Shown: positions 26,281 through 34,780 of the stretch, in pieces
How positions within the stretch are numbered: position 1 is the first letter of the stretch
Layout of the letters: each line of letters begins with the position of its first letter
From: Sneathiella sp. P13V-1
Lineage (GTDB): Bacteria > Pseudomonadota > Alphaproteobacteria > Sneathiellales > Sneathiellaceae
NCBI RefSeq assembly: GCF_015143595.1
Contig: NZ_WYEU01000002.1
Span: 372,001-436,000 of the forward strand
Length of the DNA: 64,000 nt
Direction: 5' to 3'
Program-made: the position numbers and the translations under genes
The notes under the pieces: generated by a model
Seen by the model: the letters and a program-made list of their open reading frames with translations, nothing else
Database searches by the model: none
What the model was told of the DNA's origin: nothing

Positions 26281-26396
26281 TAAGTTTGGATTTCTGCGGG
26301 CTTGCCAAAACAGGGGCAAAAAAAATTAAAAAGTTGTACTTTTTTTCTTGCAAAGAGGCCGTAACAGCCTTAAAAGCCTCTCCAGCGACACAATGT

Positions 26397-26471
26397 GTCC
26401 CCTTCGTCTAGTGGTTAGGACGCCAGATTTTCATTCTGGAAACAGGGGTTCGACTCCCCTAGGGGATGCCA
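26397..26471 (+). tRNA. tRNA-Glu (anticodon TTC), copy 1
   Basis: This 75-base cloverleaf has acceptor GTCCCCT paired to AGGGGAT and an encoded GCCA end. The anticodon arm CCAGA/TCTGG holds TTTTCAT, so the anticodon is TTC. The T arm is CAGGGGTTCGACTCCCCT. It is identical to the copy at 26541. Confidence 0.97.
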
Positions 26472-26495
26472 CCTTTTTTAAGGTCGCATTCAGAA

Positions 26496-26521
26496 AGGCA
26501 CTCAGCTGAGTGCTTTTTTTA
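26496..26521 (+). terminator. rho-independent terminator after tRNA-Glu copy 1
   Basis: A perfect palindrome GCACTCAGCTGAGTGC (26498-26513) is followed by eight T. Confidence 0.85.
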
Positions 26522-26540
26522 TTTCTGAAGGCTGTATTGT

Positions 26541-26615
26541 GTCCCCTTCGTCTAGTGGTTAGGACGCCAGATTTTCATTCTGGAAACAGGGGTTCGACTC
26601 CCCTAGGGGATGCCA
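26541..26615 (+). tRNA. tRNA-Glu (anticodon TTC), copy 2
   Basis: It is identical in all 75 bases to the copy 144 bases upstream, and the identity extends a few bases past both ends (TGT before, CCTT after). A tandem duplication is the simplest explanation. A terminator lies between the copies, so this one probably has its own promoter or depends on readthrough. Confidence 0.97.
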
Positions 26616-26872
26616 CCTTCCATTTCCAAGCGCAGACTAAATCTTTTCTCAACATGATTCTGCTGGGTAATTTTCTTTCAAAATCTTGAATATGAAAATA
26701 TGAAATAAGTTCTATTCTTTTAGTAATAAAACTAGTTCGTTTGGTATAGAAGTATATGGCTTTCTATGCCTAAGATTTTGATATTTTTAAATTTTCTCAA
26801 AAAAAAACGAATAAAAATTAACCAATTTTTATGAATTGGAAGCCTTCAATGGTACAGTAAATCTTGTTCTTT

Positions 26873-26881
26873 GGGGGGGGG
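26873..26881 (+). repeat. poly-G tract (9 G) upstream of histidine kinase
   Basis: Nine consecutive G lie 19-27 bases before the proposed ATG of the kinase at 26900. Tracts of this length can slip in replication and change promoter or leader spacing. The 250 bases before it (26616-26863) are AT-rich and hold no other gene or structure I can support. Confidence 0.8.
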
Positions 26882-26899
26882 CAGTCACGGACGAGTACG

Positions 26900-28825
26900 A
26901 TGTATTTCCGTGATGGAGAAAGAAAAGTGAGTGCACTGGAAAACACCATATCCGGCTCTGCCGGAGAATTTGATGACTTGATTTTCGACTGGTTGTGGAA
27001 AATCGACGCATCTGGCATGTTTACATACTCCAACGGAAAGCTCGAACGACAATTCGGTCAACCTTCTGCGACACAAACTCAGCAAACACTCACTGACATG
27101 ATTTCGACTTTTACCGATGCCAGTAACCCTAAGAACCGGCAGCAGCTTATTCAGCTCGCTAAACTCATGCGAGAGCGTCAAGATGTCATGGAGTTGGCAT
27201 TTTCGATCGCGCTGGAATACGGTCAGACTTTAAAGCTGATTTTATCGGCTAAGGTGCTCAGAAACGCATCCGGACGGTTTACTGGATATCGTGGCGCCGG
27301 GCGTATGGAGATTCAGGAGTTTATGCACACGGAAGGTTCCATGCAGAATAAAACTCTGTTAATGGCGATCGAGCATTCTCCCAATGGCGTACTTGTGACA
27401 GACCAAAATGGCGTAATCATCTACGCCAACCCGGGGTTTTCAAAAATCTCTGGTTACGAACAAAAGGAAGTATATGGAAAAACGCCTAAAATTTTGAACG
27501 CAGGTGTCAATAGTCCGGAATTCTATCAGAATTTCTGGGGAACTCTGAAAAAAGGACAAAGTTGGGTCGGTACCATACGCAATCGGCGTAAGAATGGTGA
27601 AATTTTCTGGTGTCGGGAAAGTGTTTCTCCAGTTGTACGAAAAGACGGAGTCATTTCAAATTTCATCGCCATTCAACAGGATGTAACCTCAGAAGTAGAT
27701 GCGCAAAAAGCGCTTAAAGATAGTGAAGCACGTTTCAAAGGCTATGCAGAAGCAGCTTCTGACTGGTACTGGGAGATGGATGAGAATTTGCGTTTCACCT
27801 ATGTGTCGGATGCAGCTTGCGAAAATGCAGGAATGAAGCGTGCCGATATGTTGGGGATGAGCCGTGAAGAGTTAGTGACAACCGATGAAGACCGGGAGCA
27901 CTGGAGCGGGCATCTTGAAGATTTGCGCGCCCATCGACCGTTTCAGGATTTCAGTTATTCGTTTGTTCGCAAAGACGGAGTTGTGCGGCAGTGGCAGATT
28001 TCCGGTAAACCCTATTTCTCTGAAGAAGGGGAGTTCTTGGGGTATCGTGGTGTCGGCAAGGATGTAACTGAAGCGGCCATTTTGGAAGAACAACTGCGTC
28101 ATTCACAAAAAATGGAAGTTGTGGGCCATCTGACTGGCGGCGTTGCTCACGATTTCAACAACTTGCTGGGTATCATCCATGGGAATGCTGAACTTCTTCG
28201 AGAAGCTCTTGAAGAAGAGAGTGTTGAGGGTGAAAAACTGGATCGCATCGATAATATTCTTTTTGCAGCTCAGCGCGGATCAGGAATTACCAGTCAACTT
28301 CTCAGTTTCTCTCGCAAGCAATCTTTGACGCCAAAAATATTGCATCTCGACAGTGAATTAGCAAGAATGCGGGACATCATACAAAGCAGTGTTGGCTCTG
28401 CAGTGAAAGTAGAATGTATTTCCGATAAGCATCTCTGGCCTGTATTTGTAGATGAGGATCAATTGTTTAATGCCATCCTCAACATGTCCATCAATGCCAA
28501 AGACGCGATGAGCGGGGCAGGAAACCTGCAAATCGCAGCCAGAAACGTCCATGTGCTGATGGGAGATCGACGTACGGATTTGAAGCGCGGTGAATATGTC
28601 GTGCTCAAAGTCAAAGATACCGGCTGCGGTATTCCCAGAAAATATATCAAAGACGTAATTGAGCCCTTCTTTTCCACGAAAGAGCGAGGTAAGGGAACCG
28701 GGCTTGGACTGTCAACTGTGTATGGCTTTGTAAAACGGTCAGGTGGCAGCATGTGGATCGACAGTAAAGAAGGTGAGGGAACAGAGGTTCAGCTTTACTT
28801 GCCACGTAAATTACTGGACACTTGA
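26900..28825 (+). CDS. PAS-domain sensor histidine kinase
   Basis: This 641-residue cytoplasmic kinase has no transmembrane segment. PAS-like domains lie at about residues 20-115 (FDWLWKIDASGMFTYSNG), 145-270 (HSPNGVLVTDQNGVIIYANPG) and 275-395 (DWYWEMDENLRFTYVS). The HisKA H-box is LTGGVAHDFNNLLGI with phospho-acceptor His417. The ATPase domain shows the N box NMSINAKDAM, G1 DTGCGIP and G2 KGTGLGLSTVYGFVKRSGG. There is no receiver domain and no response regulator nearby. The ATG at 26900 is preferred; a TTG at 26864 would put the poly-G tract inside the gene. Confidence 0.92.
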   Translation: MYFRDGERKVSALENTISGSAGEFDDLIFDWLWKIDASGMFTYSNGKLERQFGQPSATQTQQTLTDMISTFTDASNPKNRQQLIQLAKLMRERQDVMELAFSIALEYGQTLKLILSAKVLRNASGRFTGYRGAGRMEIQEFMHTEGSMQNKTLLMAIEHSPNGVLVTDQNGVIIYANPGFSKISGYEQKEVYGKTPKILNAGVNSPEFYQNFWGTLKKGQSWVGTIRNRRKNGEIFWCRESVSPVVRKDGVISNFIAIQQDVTSEVDAQKALKDSEARFKGYAEAASDWYWEMDENLRFTYVSDAACENAGMKRADMLGMSREELVTTDEDREHWSGHLEDLRAHRPFQDFSYSFVRKDGVVRQWQISGKPYFSEEGEFLGYRGVGKDVTEAAILEEQLRHSQKMEVVGHLTGGVAHDFNNLLGIIHGNAELLREALEEESVEGEKLDRIDNILFAAQRGSGITSQLLSFSRKQSLTPKILHLDSELARMRDIIQSSVGSAVKVECISDKHLWPVFVDEDQLFNAILNMSINAKDAMSGAGNLQIAARNVHVLMGDRRTDLKRGEYVVLKVKDTGCGIPRKYIKDVIEPFFSTKERGKGTGLGLSTVYGFVKRSGGSMWIDSKEGEGTEVQLYLPRKLLDT

Positions 28826-28856
28826 TCTACTTTCAGCAATCAACAGGATTGTCACC

Positions 28857-29159
28857 ATGGATATTCGTCTCTGTTTTGAAAATAAATCAGGCGTCAAAAT
28901 CGATGAAGCGTCTGTCTTCCGTCATTATGCTGAAAACTATCTTGCGGGATTTCAAGTGGAATGGGGGGGATCCATTAGCATTCCTCATCGTGACACCCAT
29001 ACCAGTCAGATGGAACCCCTATGGCAGTATTATATTCGGGATGCAAGCCAGCCTTGCAGGGATTATTTGATCGAGTACCTGAACCGAAATCCGATGGCGG
29101 GGTATTTCGTTCATATCTACGAAGTCAGGCCGGGCTTAGATGATACAAAAATTCACTAA
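28857..29159 (+). CDS. hypothetical protein downstream of histidine kinase
   Basis: I do not recognise this 100-residue protein. It begins MDIRLCFENKSGVKIDEAS and is rich in aromatic residues and histidine (FRHYAENYLAGFQVEW, SIPHRDTHTSQMEPLWQYY, GYFVHIYEVRPG). It has no signal peptide or membrane segment. It starts 31 bases after the kinase stop on the same strand and its stop overlaps the stop of the converging pentapeptide gene. Tight packing supports a real gene, though the ribosome-binding site is weak. Confidence 0.6.
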   Translation: MDIRLCFENKSGVKIDEASVFRHYAENYLAGFQVEWGGSISIPHRDTHTSQMEPLWQYYIRDASQPCRDYLIEYLNRNPMAGYFVHIYEVRPGLDDTKIH

Positions 29160-30445
29160 TCTGCTGAAACGGGTACCTTGAAATCCGGATCGAAACGGGC
29201 ATCTTCCAGTACCGCATTTTTAAGTTTGACCTCAGTAAGATCGGCCCCGATAAAATTGGCGTCGATAAGGTTCGCTTCAGTTAGATCAGTCCCCACAAGT
29301 TTCGCTCCTTTAAAGGTCGCAGCAGCAAGGTTCGCTGGCCATTTCTTACCCATTGGTTTCCCATCAGGGCCTTTCAGGTCGACTGCCGTAATCTGAGCAC
29401 GGGAGAGATCGGCATTGGACAAGTTGGAACGCGTGAGGTTTACACCTTCCATTACGGCGTCCTGCAGGTTGATATTGGCGAGTTTACAGTGGGACATATC
29501 CGTCATGACAAGTAAGGCACCTTGAAGGTTAGCCCCACTGAGATTTGCTCCACGCATATTGGCACCGCTAAGCGGTTTTCCGGCAAAGTCCATGTTCGAA
29601 AGATCCATTTCATGCAGGTCTGCACGTATTCCTTCACGCCCATTGGTTTCCACCCAGACATAGTGTTTTTCCAGGATCGCCTTGAGGTTTGGCGAAATGA
29701 CAGAAATAGTCTCTTTGGTTGATTTTGGAACAGCAGCTTTTTGAAGGTCATTGAGTTCAATCCCTTCAAGGTTTGCGCCAGCGAGGTTCGCCGCCTCAAG
29801 ATTACACCCATCAATACTGGCACCTGACAGATTGGCGTCAGAAAGATCCGCCCCGGAAAGATCTGAACCACTCAGATCGCACCCTTCAAGGTTTGCACCA
29901 AGGAGTGCCGCATTTTCAAGTTTTGCTCCGGAAAGATCGGCGCCGTTCAGCTGCGAGTAAGCGAGGTTGGCGTTGGCTAAGTGGGCCCCAGACAGGTTTG
30001 CACCCGAAAGATTTGCTTTTTCAGCAACAACATCTTCCATCTCGGAATCACTAAGATCAGTTGACTGGAAGGTTACAGTCTCCCCGCCAGCAAGGATCAT
30101 GGAACCGCCACGGAAATCCGCTTCTTGCAGGTTCGCGCCATTGAGTTTGGCACCTTTAAGTTCTGCGCCGCGAAGATCTGCGCGAATGAGTAACGCATTG
30201 GTAAGGTCGGCTTTTGTGAAATCCACGGCAAACAGATCGGTTGCCATTAGATTAGCCCCACGCAAAATAGCGCGGGATAAGCGGCTACCTGAAAGGACTG
30301 ATTTTTGTAATTTGGCACCTTCAAGATTGGCACCAGACAAATCCATGTGCTTCAAAATGGCTTGTTCACCCTCTTTCGGGTTCTTTAGCCATTTCGCGTG
30401 CAGCTCCAGCTTTTTTATTAGTTCTTGCGGAGTTAGGGTTTTCAT
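29156..30445 (-). CDS. pentapeptide-repeat protein with two modules
   Basis: This 429-residue protein is mostly A(D/N)LXX pentapeptide repeats, predicted to form a right-handed quadrilateral beta-helix. The repeats fall in two arrays (about residues 35-232 and 281-420), and each array is preceded by a similar cap: L13-H16-W19-G26-A29-L31-MDLS and L258-H261-W264-G272-A275-L277-MDLS. Linkers at about 113-140 and 233-257 break the helix. The ATG at 30445 follows GGGAAAAGG. There is no signal peptide. Some family members mimic DNA and bind gyrase, but nothing here shows that, and the function is unknown. Confidence 0.92.
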   Translation of the reverse strand: MKTLTPQELIKKLELHAKWLKNPKEGEQAILKHMDLSGANLEGAKLQKSVLSGSRLSRAILRGANLMATDLFAVDFTKADLTNALLIRADLRGAELKGAKLNGANLQEADFRGGSMILAGGETVTFQSTDLSDSEMEDVVAEKANLSGANLSGAHLANANLAYSQLNGADLSGAKLENAALLGANLEGCDLSGSDLSGADLSDANLSGASIDGCNLEAANLAGANLEGIELNDLQKAAVPKSTKETISVISPNLKAILEKHYVWVETNGREGIRADLHEMDLSNMDFAGKPLSGANMRGANLSGANLQGALLVMTDMSHCKLANINLQDAVMEGVNLTRSNLSNADLSRAQITAVDLKGPDGKPMGKKWPANLAAATFKGAKLVGTDLTEANLIDANFIGADLTEVKLKNAVLEDARFDPDFKVPVSAD

Positions 30446-30611
30446 CCAGTAACCTTTTCCCAATACTTTGTGGATAAAATCCACCCTACATCTGTTAGGG
30501 CTTACCGCCTATCAAATTAGTTTTAATTACGTTTAAAATTTAATACGCGTGCAAGGTTAAAAGTTCGTTTCGATTAAACACTTGCAGAGAAAAAAATGGA
30601 GAAAATTTGGA

Positions 30612-30866
30612 ATGCAATTGCATCAAAGCCAGATCGACGCTCTGGAGAAGTGGATTGAAGATCGTCGTAATGCATATTTGGTGAAAGGATTTTCTCTTGC
30701 AGCTAACTCCGGTGTTTCTGAACTGGCAGAATTTGCACTGGCGCCGGGCTTGAGCGAGGAAGATGCTAAAAAATCTTTGGCGGACTTAAAAGCCGAACTG
30801 GATTCCGCAGAAGATTTCTATCGTGATGCGCGGCAGTTTCTGTATGCGGGAAGACAAGGGGGATAA
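30612..30866 (+). CDS. hypothetical protein
   Basis: This 84-residue protein is not recognised. It appears all-helical: LHQSQIDALEKWIEDRRNAYL, then KKSLADLKAELDSAEDFYRDARQFLY. It diverges from the pentapeptide-repeat gene. The ATG at 30612 is preceded by GGAG 14 bases upstream; the frame is open from 30582. Codon use resembles the neighbours, which supports a real gene. Confidence 0.65.
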   Translation: MQLHQSQIDALEKWIEDRRNAYLVKGFSLAANSGVSELAEFALAPGLSEEDAKKSLADLKAELDSAEDFYRDARQFLYAGRQGG

Positions 30867-30880
30867 GGTCCCCCTTTGTT

Positions 30881-31630
30881 TTAAACTTGTTCTTTCGCGG
30901 CTTCTACCCGCAGGTATAGCGAGAACATATAGAGAAAGAAGAACAGGGCGAAATAATACTCTTGCGGTTCACTAAACCGAATATCAAAAGGAGAGGGAAA
31001 ATTGACGCCCATCGCCTCACGTATACGTTCGACATTCTTAACAATGAGGCCCGTGACCGCGGTTGGCAAGCAGATCATGGTTGGCCAGGCCCAGTACCAG
31101 ATGGATCGGAAATCTACAGTATTTGCCTTACCTCGATATTTTAAAAGCAGTGGGACAATAATTCCGCCTATGATCGTCCAGATTTCAACCAGTACCTTAG
31201 GCTTTTGGTCAAACCAATGGTTTGTATTGTGGATATTCGTCTCACCTCGTGGATGATTTTCAAATATTCCTTCGTTAGACCAGCCAAACCAATGCTGGCC
31301 CCAGCTCGCTTCTTCTCCCATAAAGTAGAACATGCCAAGGGTCTGGATAACAAGCCAGGCGGTAAGGAGAGGAAACTGCAAAATGCGAGCATTTCTAATG
31401 GTGACAACCCCAAGAATAACCGCTGGGATCAGGAAAAGAACCGTTGCATTTTCAACAATCCCAAGTTCCCCATAGACGTAATTGTCATAAAATTCGGGTG
31501 CGAGAAGGCGCATGGCCAGCGCAAAGATGATCATTACCGGCGGAAAGTAGAGCCAAAGCCAAACAGGTGGGGTCATCCCCAGTGTTGTAGACGATGTCGT
31601 GCCGTGAAAACTCTGCCCTGAAATGTCCAT
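30881..31630 (-). CDS. conserved integral membrane protein
   Basis: This 249-residue protein has about six to seven transmembrane segments. A loop with MGEEASWGQHWFGWSNEGIF and ETNIHNTNHWFD is typical of a widespread uncharacterised membrane family with an E-E-x-S-W-G-Q and N-x-H-N signature. Such clustered acidic and His residues may bind metal or a lipid-linked substrate, but I know of no assigned function. The ATG at 31630 has GGGGGCG upstream. Confidence 0.8.
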   Translation of the reverse strand: MDISGQSFHGTTSSTTLGMTPPVWLWLYFPPVMIIFALAMRLLAPEFYDNYVYGELGIVENATVLFLIPAVILGVVTIRNARILQFPLLTAWLVIQTLGMFYFMGEEASWGQHWFGWSNEGIFENHPRGETNIHNTNHWFDQKPKVLVEIWTIIGGIIVPLLLKYRGKANTVDFRSIWYWAWPTMICLPTAVTGLIVKNVERIREAMGVNFPSPFDIRFSEPQEYYFALFFFLYMFSLYLRVEAAKEQV

Positions 31631-31730
31631 AAAAAACGCCCCCAAAATCTCGTTTATTAAGGATTTTGGAAGCGCATTATAAGCGTGGTAGCAAAAATGT
31701 CATGCAGATTTCACATTTCTGCAATGTTGA

Positions 31731-32072
31731 TCAGCTTGCAGCTTTTTCCTCGGCTGAGCCACGAGATTTCGCGACAATGCCTTCAACCATTCTAATGAAT
31801 TGCTGTTCTTTTTCTTCACTCAACATGAATTTCACAGCAACACCATCCTGCAGATTGCGAACCACTTTGGCAGGAATCATCCCCACATCGTCGATATTGA
31901 CTGTGATCTGGCTGTTATCGTGCAGCTGAACATCCATCTGAATGCCTGCACCACCTGCAGAAATGTTCAGGATACGGCCTGAATATTCGTTGTCTCCACT
32001 TTGCACTTTGGTCGGGCTAGACACGAGGATACGCTTGTGCTGGCGACGATTAGTAGTAGACGTAGTTTCCAT
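31731..32072 (-). CDS. PilZ domain protein (c-di-GMP binding)
   Basis: This 113-residue single-domain protein has the PilZ c-di-GMP signature: RRQHKR near the N-terminus (RxxxR) and NISAGGAGIQ (D/NxSxxG). The beta-barrel continues with SQITVNIDDVGMIPAKVVR and DGVAVKFM. It has a clear ribosome-binding site (GGGGGAATAA). PilZ proteins tune motility or surface attachment. The adjacent unknown membrane protein is on the same strand, 100 bases downstream. Confidence 0.9.
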   Translation of the reverse strand: METTSTTNRRQHKRILVSSPTKVQSGDNEYSGRILNISAGGAGIQMDVQLHDNSQITVNIDDVGMIPAKVVRNLQDGVAVKFMLSEEKEQQFIRMVEGIVAKSRGSAEEKAAS

Positions 32073-32304
32073 TTATTCCCCCAACAGGGCTGTTTATTCT
32101 AAAAGCCCGAATTGACAATCCACACCGTACTCTTTGGGCAGGATAGTCGCCGGAAATAGTTAAGAACCTGTTGTCACGAGGTAGAAAATATAAATTTTTC
32201 TGAAAAAACTTCTGAATTTGACTTATGCGTCAAAGTTAACAAATTCTTTAGAAAAGAGAGATAACTTTTCTAATATGTGGTATATTGTGTCTGCAAATAG
32301 CAGA

Positions 32305-32320
32305 TCTTGAAAGGTCAAGA
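32305..32320 (+). promoter_or_regulatory. hairpin presenting the ribosome-binding site in its loop
   Basis: TCTTGA, loop AAGG and TCAAGA form a 6-bp stem with the Shine-Dalgarno-like AAGG in the tetraloop, ending 2 bases before the ATG at 32323. The structure is visible; its effect on translation is inferred. The upstream region also has TTTGAC and GTCAAA as inverted arms. Confidence 0.35.
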
Positions 32321-32322
32321 AC

Positions 32323-32583
32323 ATGCGTCAGGTTGAACTGCACTCTCTGGTTTCTGATTTTAAAGCTGATGTTTCCAAATCAACGAAAGCCAGCCGCAAG
32401 AATGTTGCGGACCGCGCCAATATTGCCAATCTCGCCGCGTTAGACATGCTGGCAGAAACCGTTGCCGAGAAAAACACCGATAGCCTGTCCAAGAAAGCCC
32501 GTGATCTTCACGGTATTTCTCGTGAGCTTCACGAAATTACTGGCATCGTCGAAAACTTGGGTCGTCGCTCCCGCAAAAACTGA
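32323..32583 (+). CDS. hypothetical small helical protein
   Basis: This 86-residue protein is not recognised. It is rich in Ala, Lys, Ser and Asp and predicted helical (VSDFKADVSKSTKASRKNV, ANIANLAALDMLAETVAEK), with a basic C-terminus (ENLGRRSRKN). It has no signal peptide. It diverges from the PilZ gene across about 250 bases of AT-rich DNA. The ribosome-binding site sits in the loop of a hairpin just before the start. Confidence 0.7.
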   Translation: MRQVELHSLVSDFKADVSKSTKASRKNVADRANIANLAALDMLAETVAEKNTDSLSKKARDLHGISRELHEITGIVENLGRRSRKN

Positions 32584-32703
32584 ACTCAGATCTTTTCTTA
32601 ACGCCTTTTGGCTGATAGCATCCCTCATTCTTAAATGCGGGCTGCACATGTCTGTGCTGCCTTTTTCCAAACTCTGATCCATCCCAAGATTTAAGGGGGA
32701 CAC

Positions 32704-33561
32704 GTGGATAACTTAAAAGGCAGCCTTTATATGGTGCTGGCCATGGCGGCGTTTGCCCTTGAAGACATGCTTTTCAAGGCGGCGACCGAGCATGCCTCTA
32801 TTGCGTATTCCGTGATCCTGTTTGGTCTTGGCGGCCTTGTGATCTTCTTAGGCCTTACGTGGCGGGCAGGGGAGGTTATCTTCCATCCAGGCCTTAAATC
32901 CCGTGCACTGATCGTCAGAACCATTTTTGAATTGGGCGGTAGGCTCTTCTTCGCTCTTGCGCTCGCCTTGACGCCTCTATCCACCGCTTCCGCCATTTTG
33001 CAGGCCACACCATTGGTCGTGGCACTTGGTGCTGTGATCTTCTTTGCCGAACGCGTTGGTTGGCGGCGTTGGCTTGCCATTGGGATCGGATTTGTTGGGG
33101 TTCTTTTGATTTTGCGTCCCGGCCTTGATGGGTTTGAGGCAACCTCCATCTTTGCAGTTCTCGCAACCATCGGCTTTGCCGGGCGTGATCTTGCCACGCG
33201 CGCCAGCCCACCCAGCATGTCATCACGTCAGCTTGGGGTATATGGTTTTGCCAATATCGTTTTTGCGGGACTGATTATCCTTTATTTCAACCCAGAAGGT
33301 ACTTTCCCGGAAGGGAACAGCCTGCTGTATTTGTTGGGGGCATCCACAATCGGTGTGCTGGCCTATCTGGCGCTCACACTTTCCATGCGGATCGGCGAAA
33401 TATCCGTGGTGGCGTCCTATCGTTACACTCGTCTTGTCTTTGCCATGCTGCTTGGCATTCTGGTGTTTCAGGAAACGCCGGATGCACTGACCCTCGTCGG
33501 TAGTGCGGTTATTGTCCTAAGTGGTCTTTATACCGCCATCCGCAATCGCAAAGCAGGCTAA
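32704..33561 (+). CDS. EamA/DMT family transporter
   Basis: This 285-residue inner-membrane protein has ten predicted transmembrane segments arranged as two EamA repeats (about residues 5-135 and 148-282). Typical segments are LTPLSTASAILQATPLVVALGAVIFFAERVGWRRW and RIGEISVVASYRYTRLVFAMLLGILVFQE. Members export amino acids, nucleosides or drugs. It starts at GTG with AAGGGGGACAC upstream. It lies upstream of ACR3 but is probably unrelated functionally. Confidence 0.92.
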   Translation: MDNLKGSLYMVLAMAAFALEDMLFKAATEHASIAYSVILFGLGGLVIFLGLTWRAGEVIFHPGLKSRALIVRTIFELGGRLFFALALALTPLSTASAILQATPLVVALGAVIFFAERVGWRRWLAIGIGFVGVLLILRPGLDGFEATSIFAVLATIGFAGRDLATRASPPSMSSRQLGVYGFANIVFAGLIILYFNPEGTFPEGNSLLYLLGASTIGVLAYLALTLSMRIGEISVVASYRYTRLVFAMLLGILVFQETPDALTLVGSAVIVLSGLYTAIRNRKAG

Positions 33562-33649
33562 CTGACACGCAATTTTAACATTGCCCTTGTTGCTCAAATG
33601 CGGGTTATGATTACAGTGCTGTAATTTTATCCTGCAAGAGTGACCGGGC

Positions 33650-34729
33650 ATGACCGAAACAACAAATCCAACAAATGAGCCGACACCCTCTGCCATAGGC
33701 TTTTTTGAAAAGTGGCTCTCCCTTTGGGTGGCGCTTTGTATTGTCGCGGGGCTCACTCTTGGTAATTTCCTGCCCCAATTGTTTCAGCTTTTGGCATCCT
33801 GGGAATATGCGTCGGTTAATCTGGTCGTGGCGGTGCTGATCTGGGGGATGATTTACCCCATGATGATCAACGTGGATTTTGGAAGCCTCGCCAAAATCGG
33901 CGAGCGCCCGAAAGGCCTTGTGATCACCATCGTGGTGAACTGGCTGATCAAGCCTTTCTCTATGGTCTTGTTTGGCACGCTTTTCTTCGAAATTCTGTTT
34001 GTGGATCTGATTTCCCCTGAAAATGCGCAGGAATATATCGCTGGGCTTATTCTGCTGGGTGCGGCGCCTTGTACGGCCATGGTTTTCGTCTGGTCACAGT
34101 TGACTAAGGGGGATCCCAACTACACGCTGGTGCAGGTGTCGGTGAATGACATCATCATGATTTTCGCCTTCGCCCCCATCGTGGCGTTCCTGTTAGGTGT
34201 CACGGACATCGCCGTCCCGTGGGAAACATTGATCCTCTCCGTCGTATTGTATGTAGTGACACCGCTGGTGGCGGGTTTTATCACGCGCCGAGTGATCATG
34301 AACGGACAAAGCAAAGAAGTGGGGGAGGCGCGTGTTCACGACTTCACTGCCAAGCTGAAAAGCGGCTCCGTACTTTCTTTGTTATTAACAGTGGTTCTCC
34401 TGTTTGGGTTTCAAGGGCATGTGATCTTGGAAAAACCCACCGTTATCCTTCTGATCGCGGCACCACTTCTTGCTCAATCATACAGCATCTTTGCCCTTGC
34501 ATACGCTACGGCATGGGCATGGAAAGTCCCCCATAAAGTCGCCGCTCCCTGCGCAATGATCGGCACCTCCAACTTCTTCGAACTCGCCGTCGCCGTCGCC
34601 ATCAGCCTCTTCGGCCTCAACTCCGGCGCCGCCCTCACCACCGTTGTTGGTGTGCTGGTTGAGGTGCCTGTGATGCTGTCACTAGTAGCCTTTGCGAATA
34701 GAACGCGGGGGTGGTTTCGGGCAAAATGA
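33650..34729 (+). CDS. acr3: ACR3 family arsenite efflux transporter
   Basis: This 359-residue protein has about ten transmembrane segments of the BASS/ACR3 fold. Key features are [17 protein letters not shown], the conserved thiol in [23 protein letters not shown], and the last helices [27 protein letters not shown]3 extrudes arsenite using the proton motive force. No arsR, arsC or other ars gene is adjacent, so its regulation is unclear. Confidence 0.94.
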   Translation: MTETTNPTNEPTPSAIGFFEKWLSLWVALCIVAGLTLGNFLPQLFQLLASWEYASVNLVVAVLIWGMIYPMMINVDFGSLAKIGERPKGLVITIVVNWLIKPFSMVLFGTLFFEILFVDLISPENAQEYIAGLILLGAAPCTAMVFVWSQLTKGDPNYTLVQVSVNDIIMIFAFAPIVAFLLGVTDIAVPWETLILSVVLYVVTPLVAGFITRRVIMNGQSKEVGEARVHDFTAKLKSGSVLSLLLTVVLLFGFQGHVILEKPTVILLIAAPLLAQSYSIFALAYATAWAWKVPHKVAAPCAMIGTSNFFELAVAVAISLFGLNSGAALTTVVGVLVEVPVMLSLVAFANRTRGWFRAK

Positions 34730-34780
34730 TCAATAATATTCTATCAAGACCGCCCACCTCCTGCATGAACTGAGAATTTT

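Noticed and set aside
28822-29070. Alternative 82-residue frame after the kinase
   Set aside because: It overlaps the kinase end and the 28857 frame; the latter has better spacing and ends flush with the converging gene.
29156-30445. Regular DNA periodicity suggestive of a repeat array or CRISPR
   Set aside because: The period follows degenerate five-codon repeats of a coding sequence; there are no identical repeats with unique spacers.
29967-30452. 161-residue plus-strand frame opposite the pentapeptide gene
   Set aside because: It is the complement of the repetitive GC-rich repeats and has no ribosome-binding site or family features.
31205-31621. 138-residue plus-strand frame opposite the membrane protein
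   Set aside because: It is antisense to a gene with clear transmembrane segments and a good ribosome-binding site.
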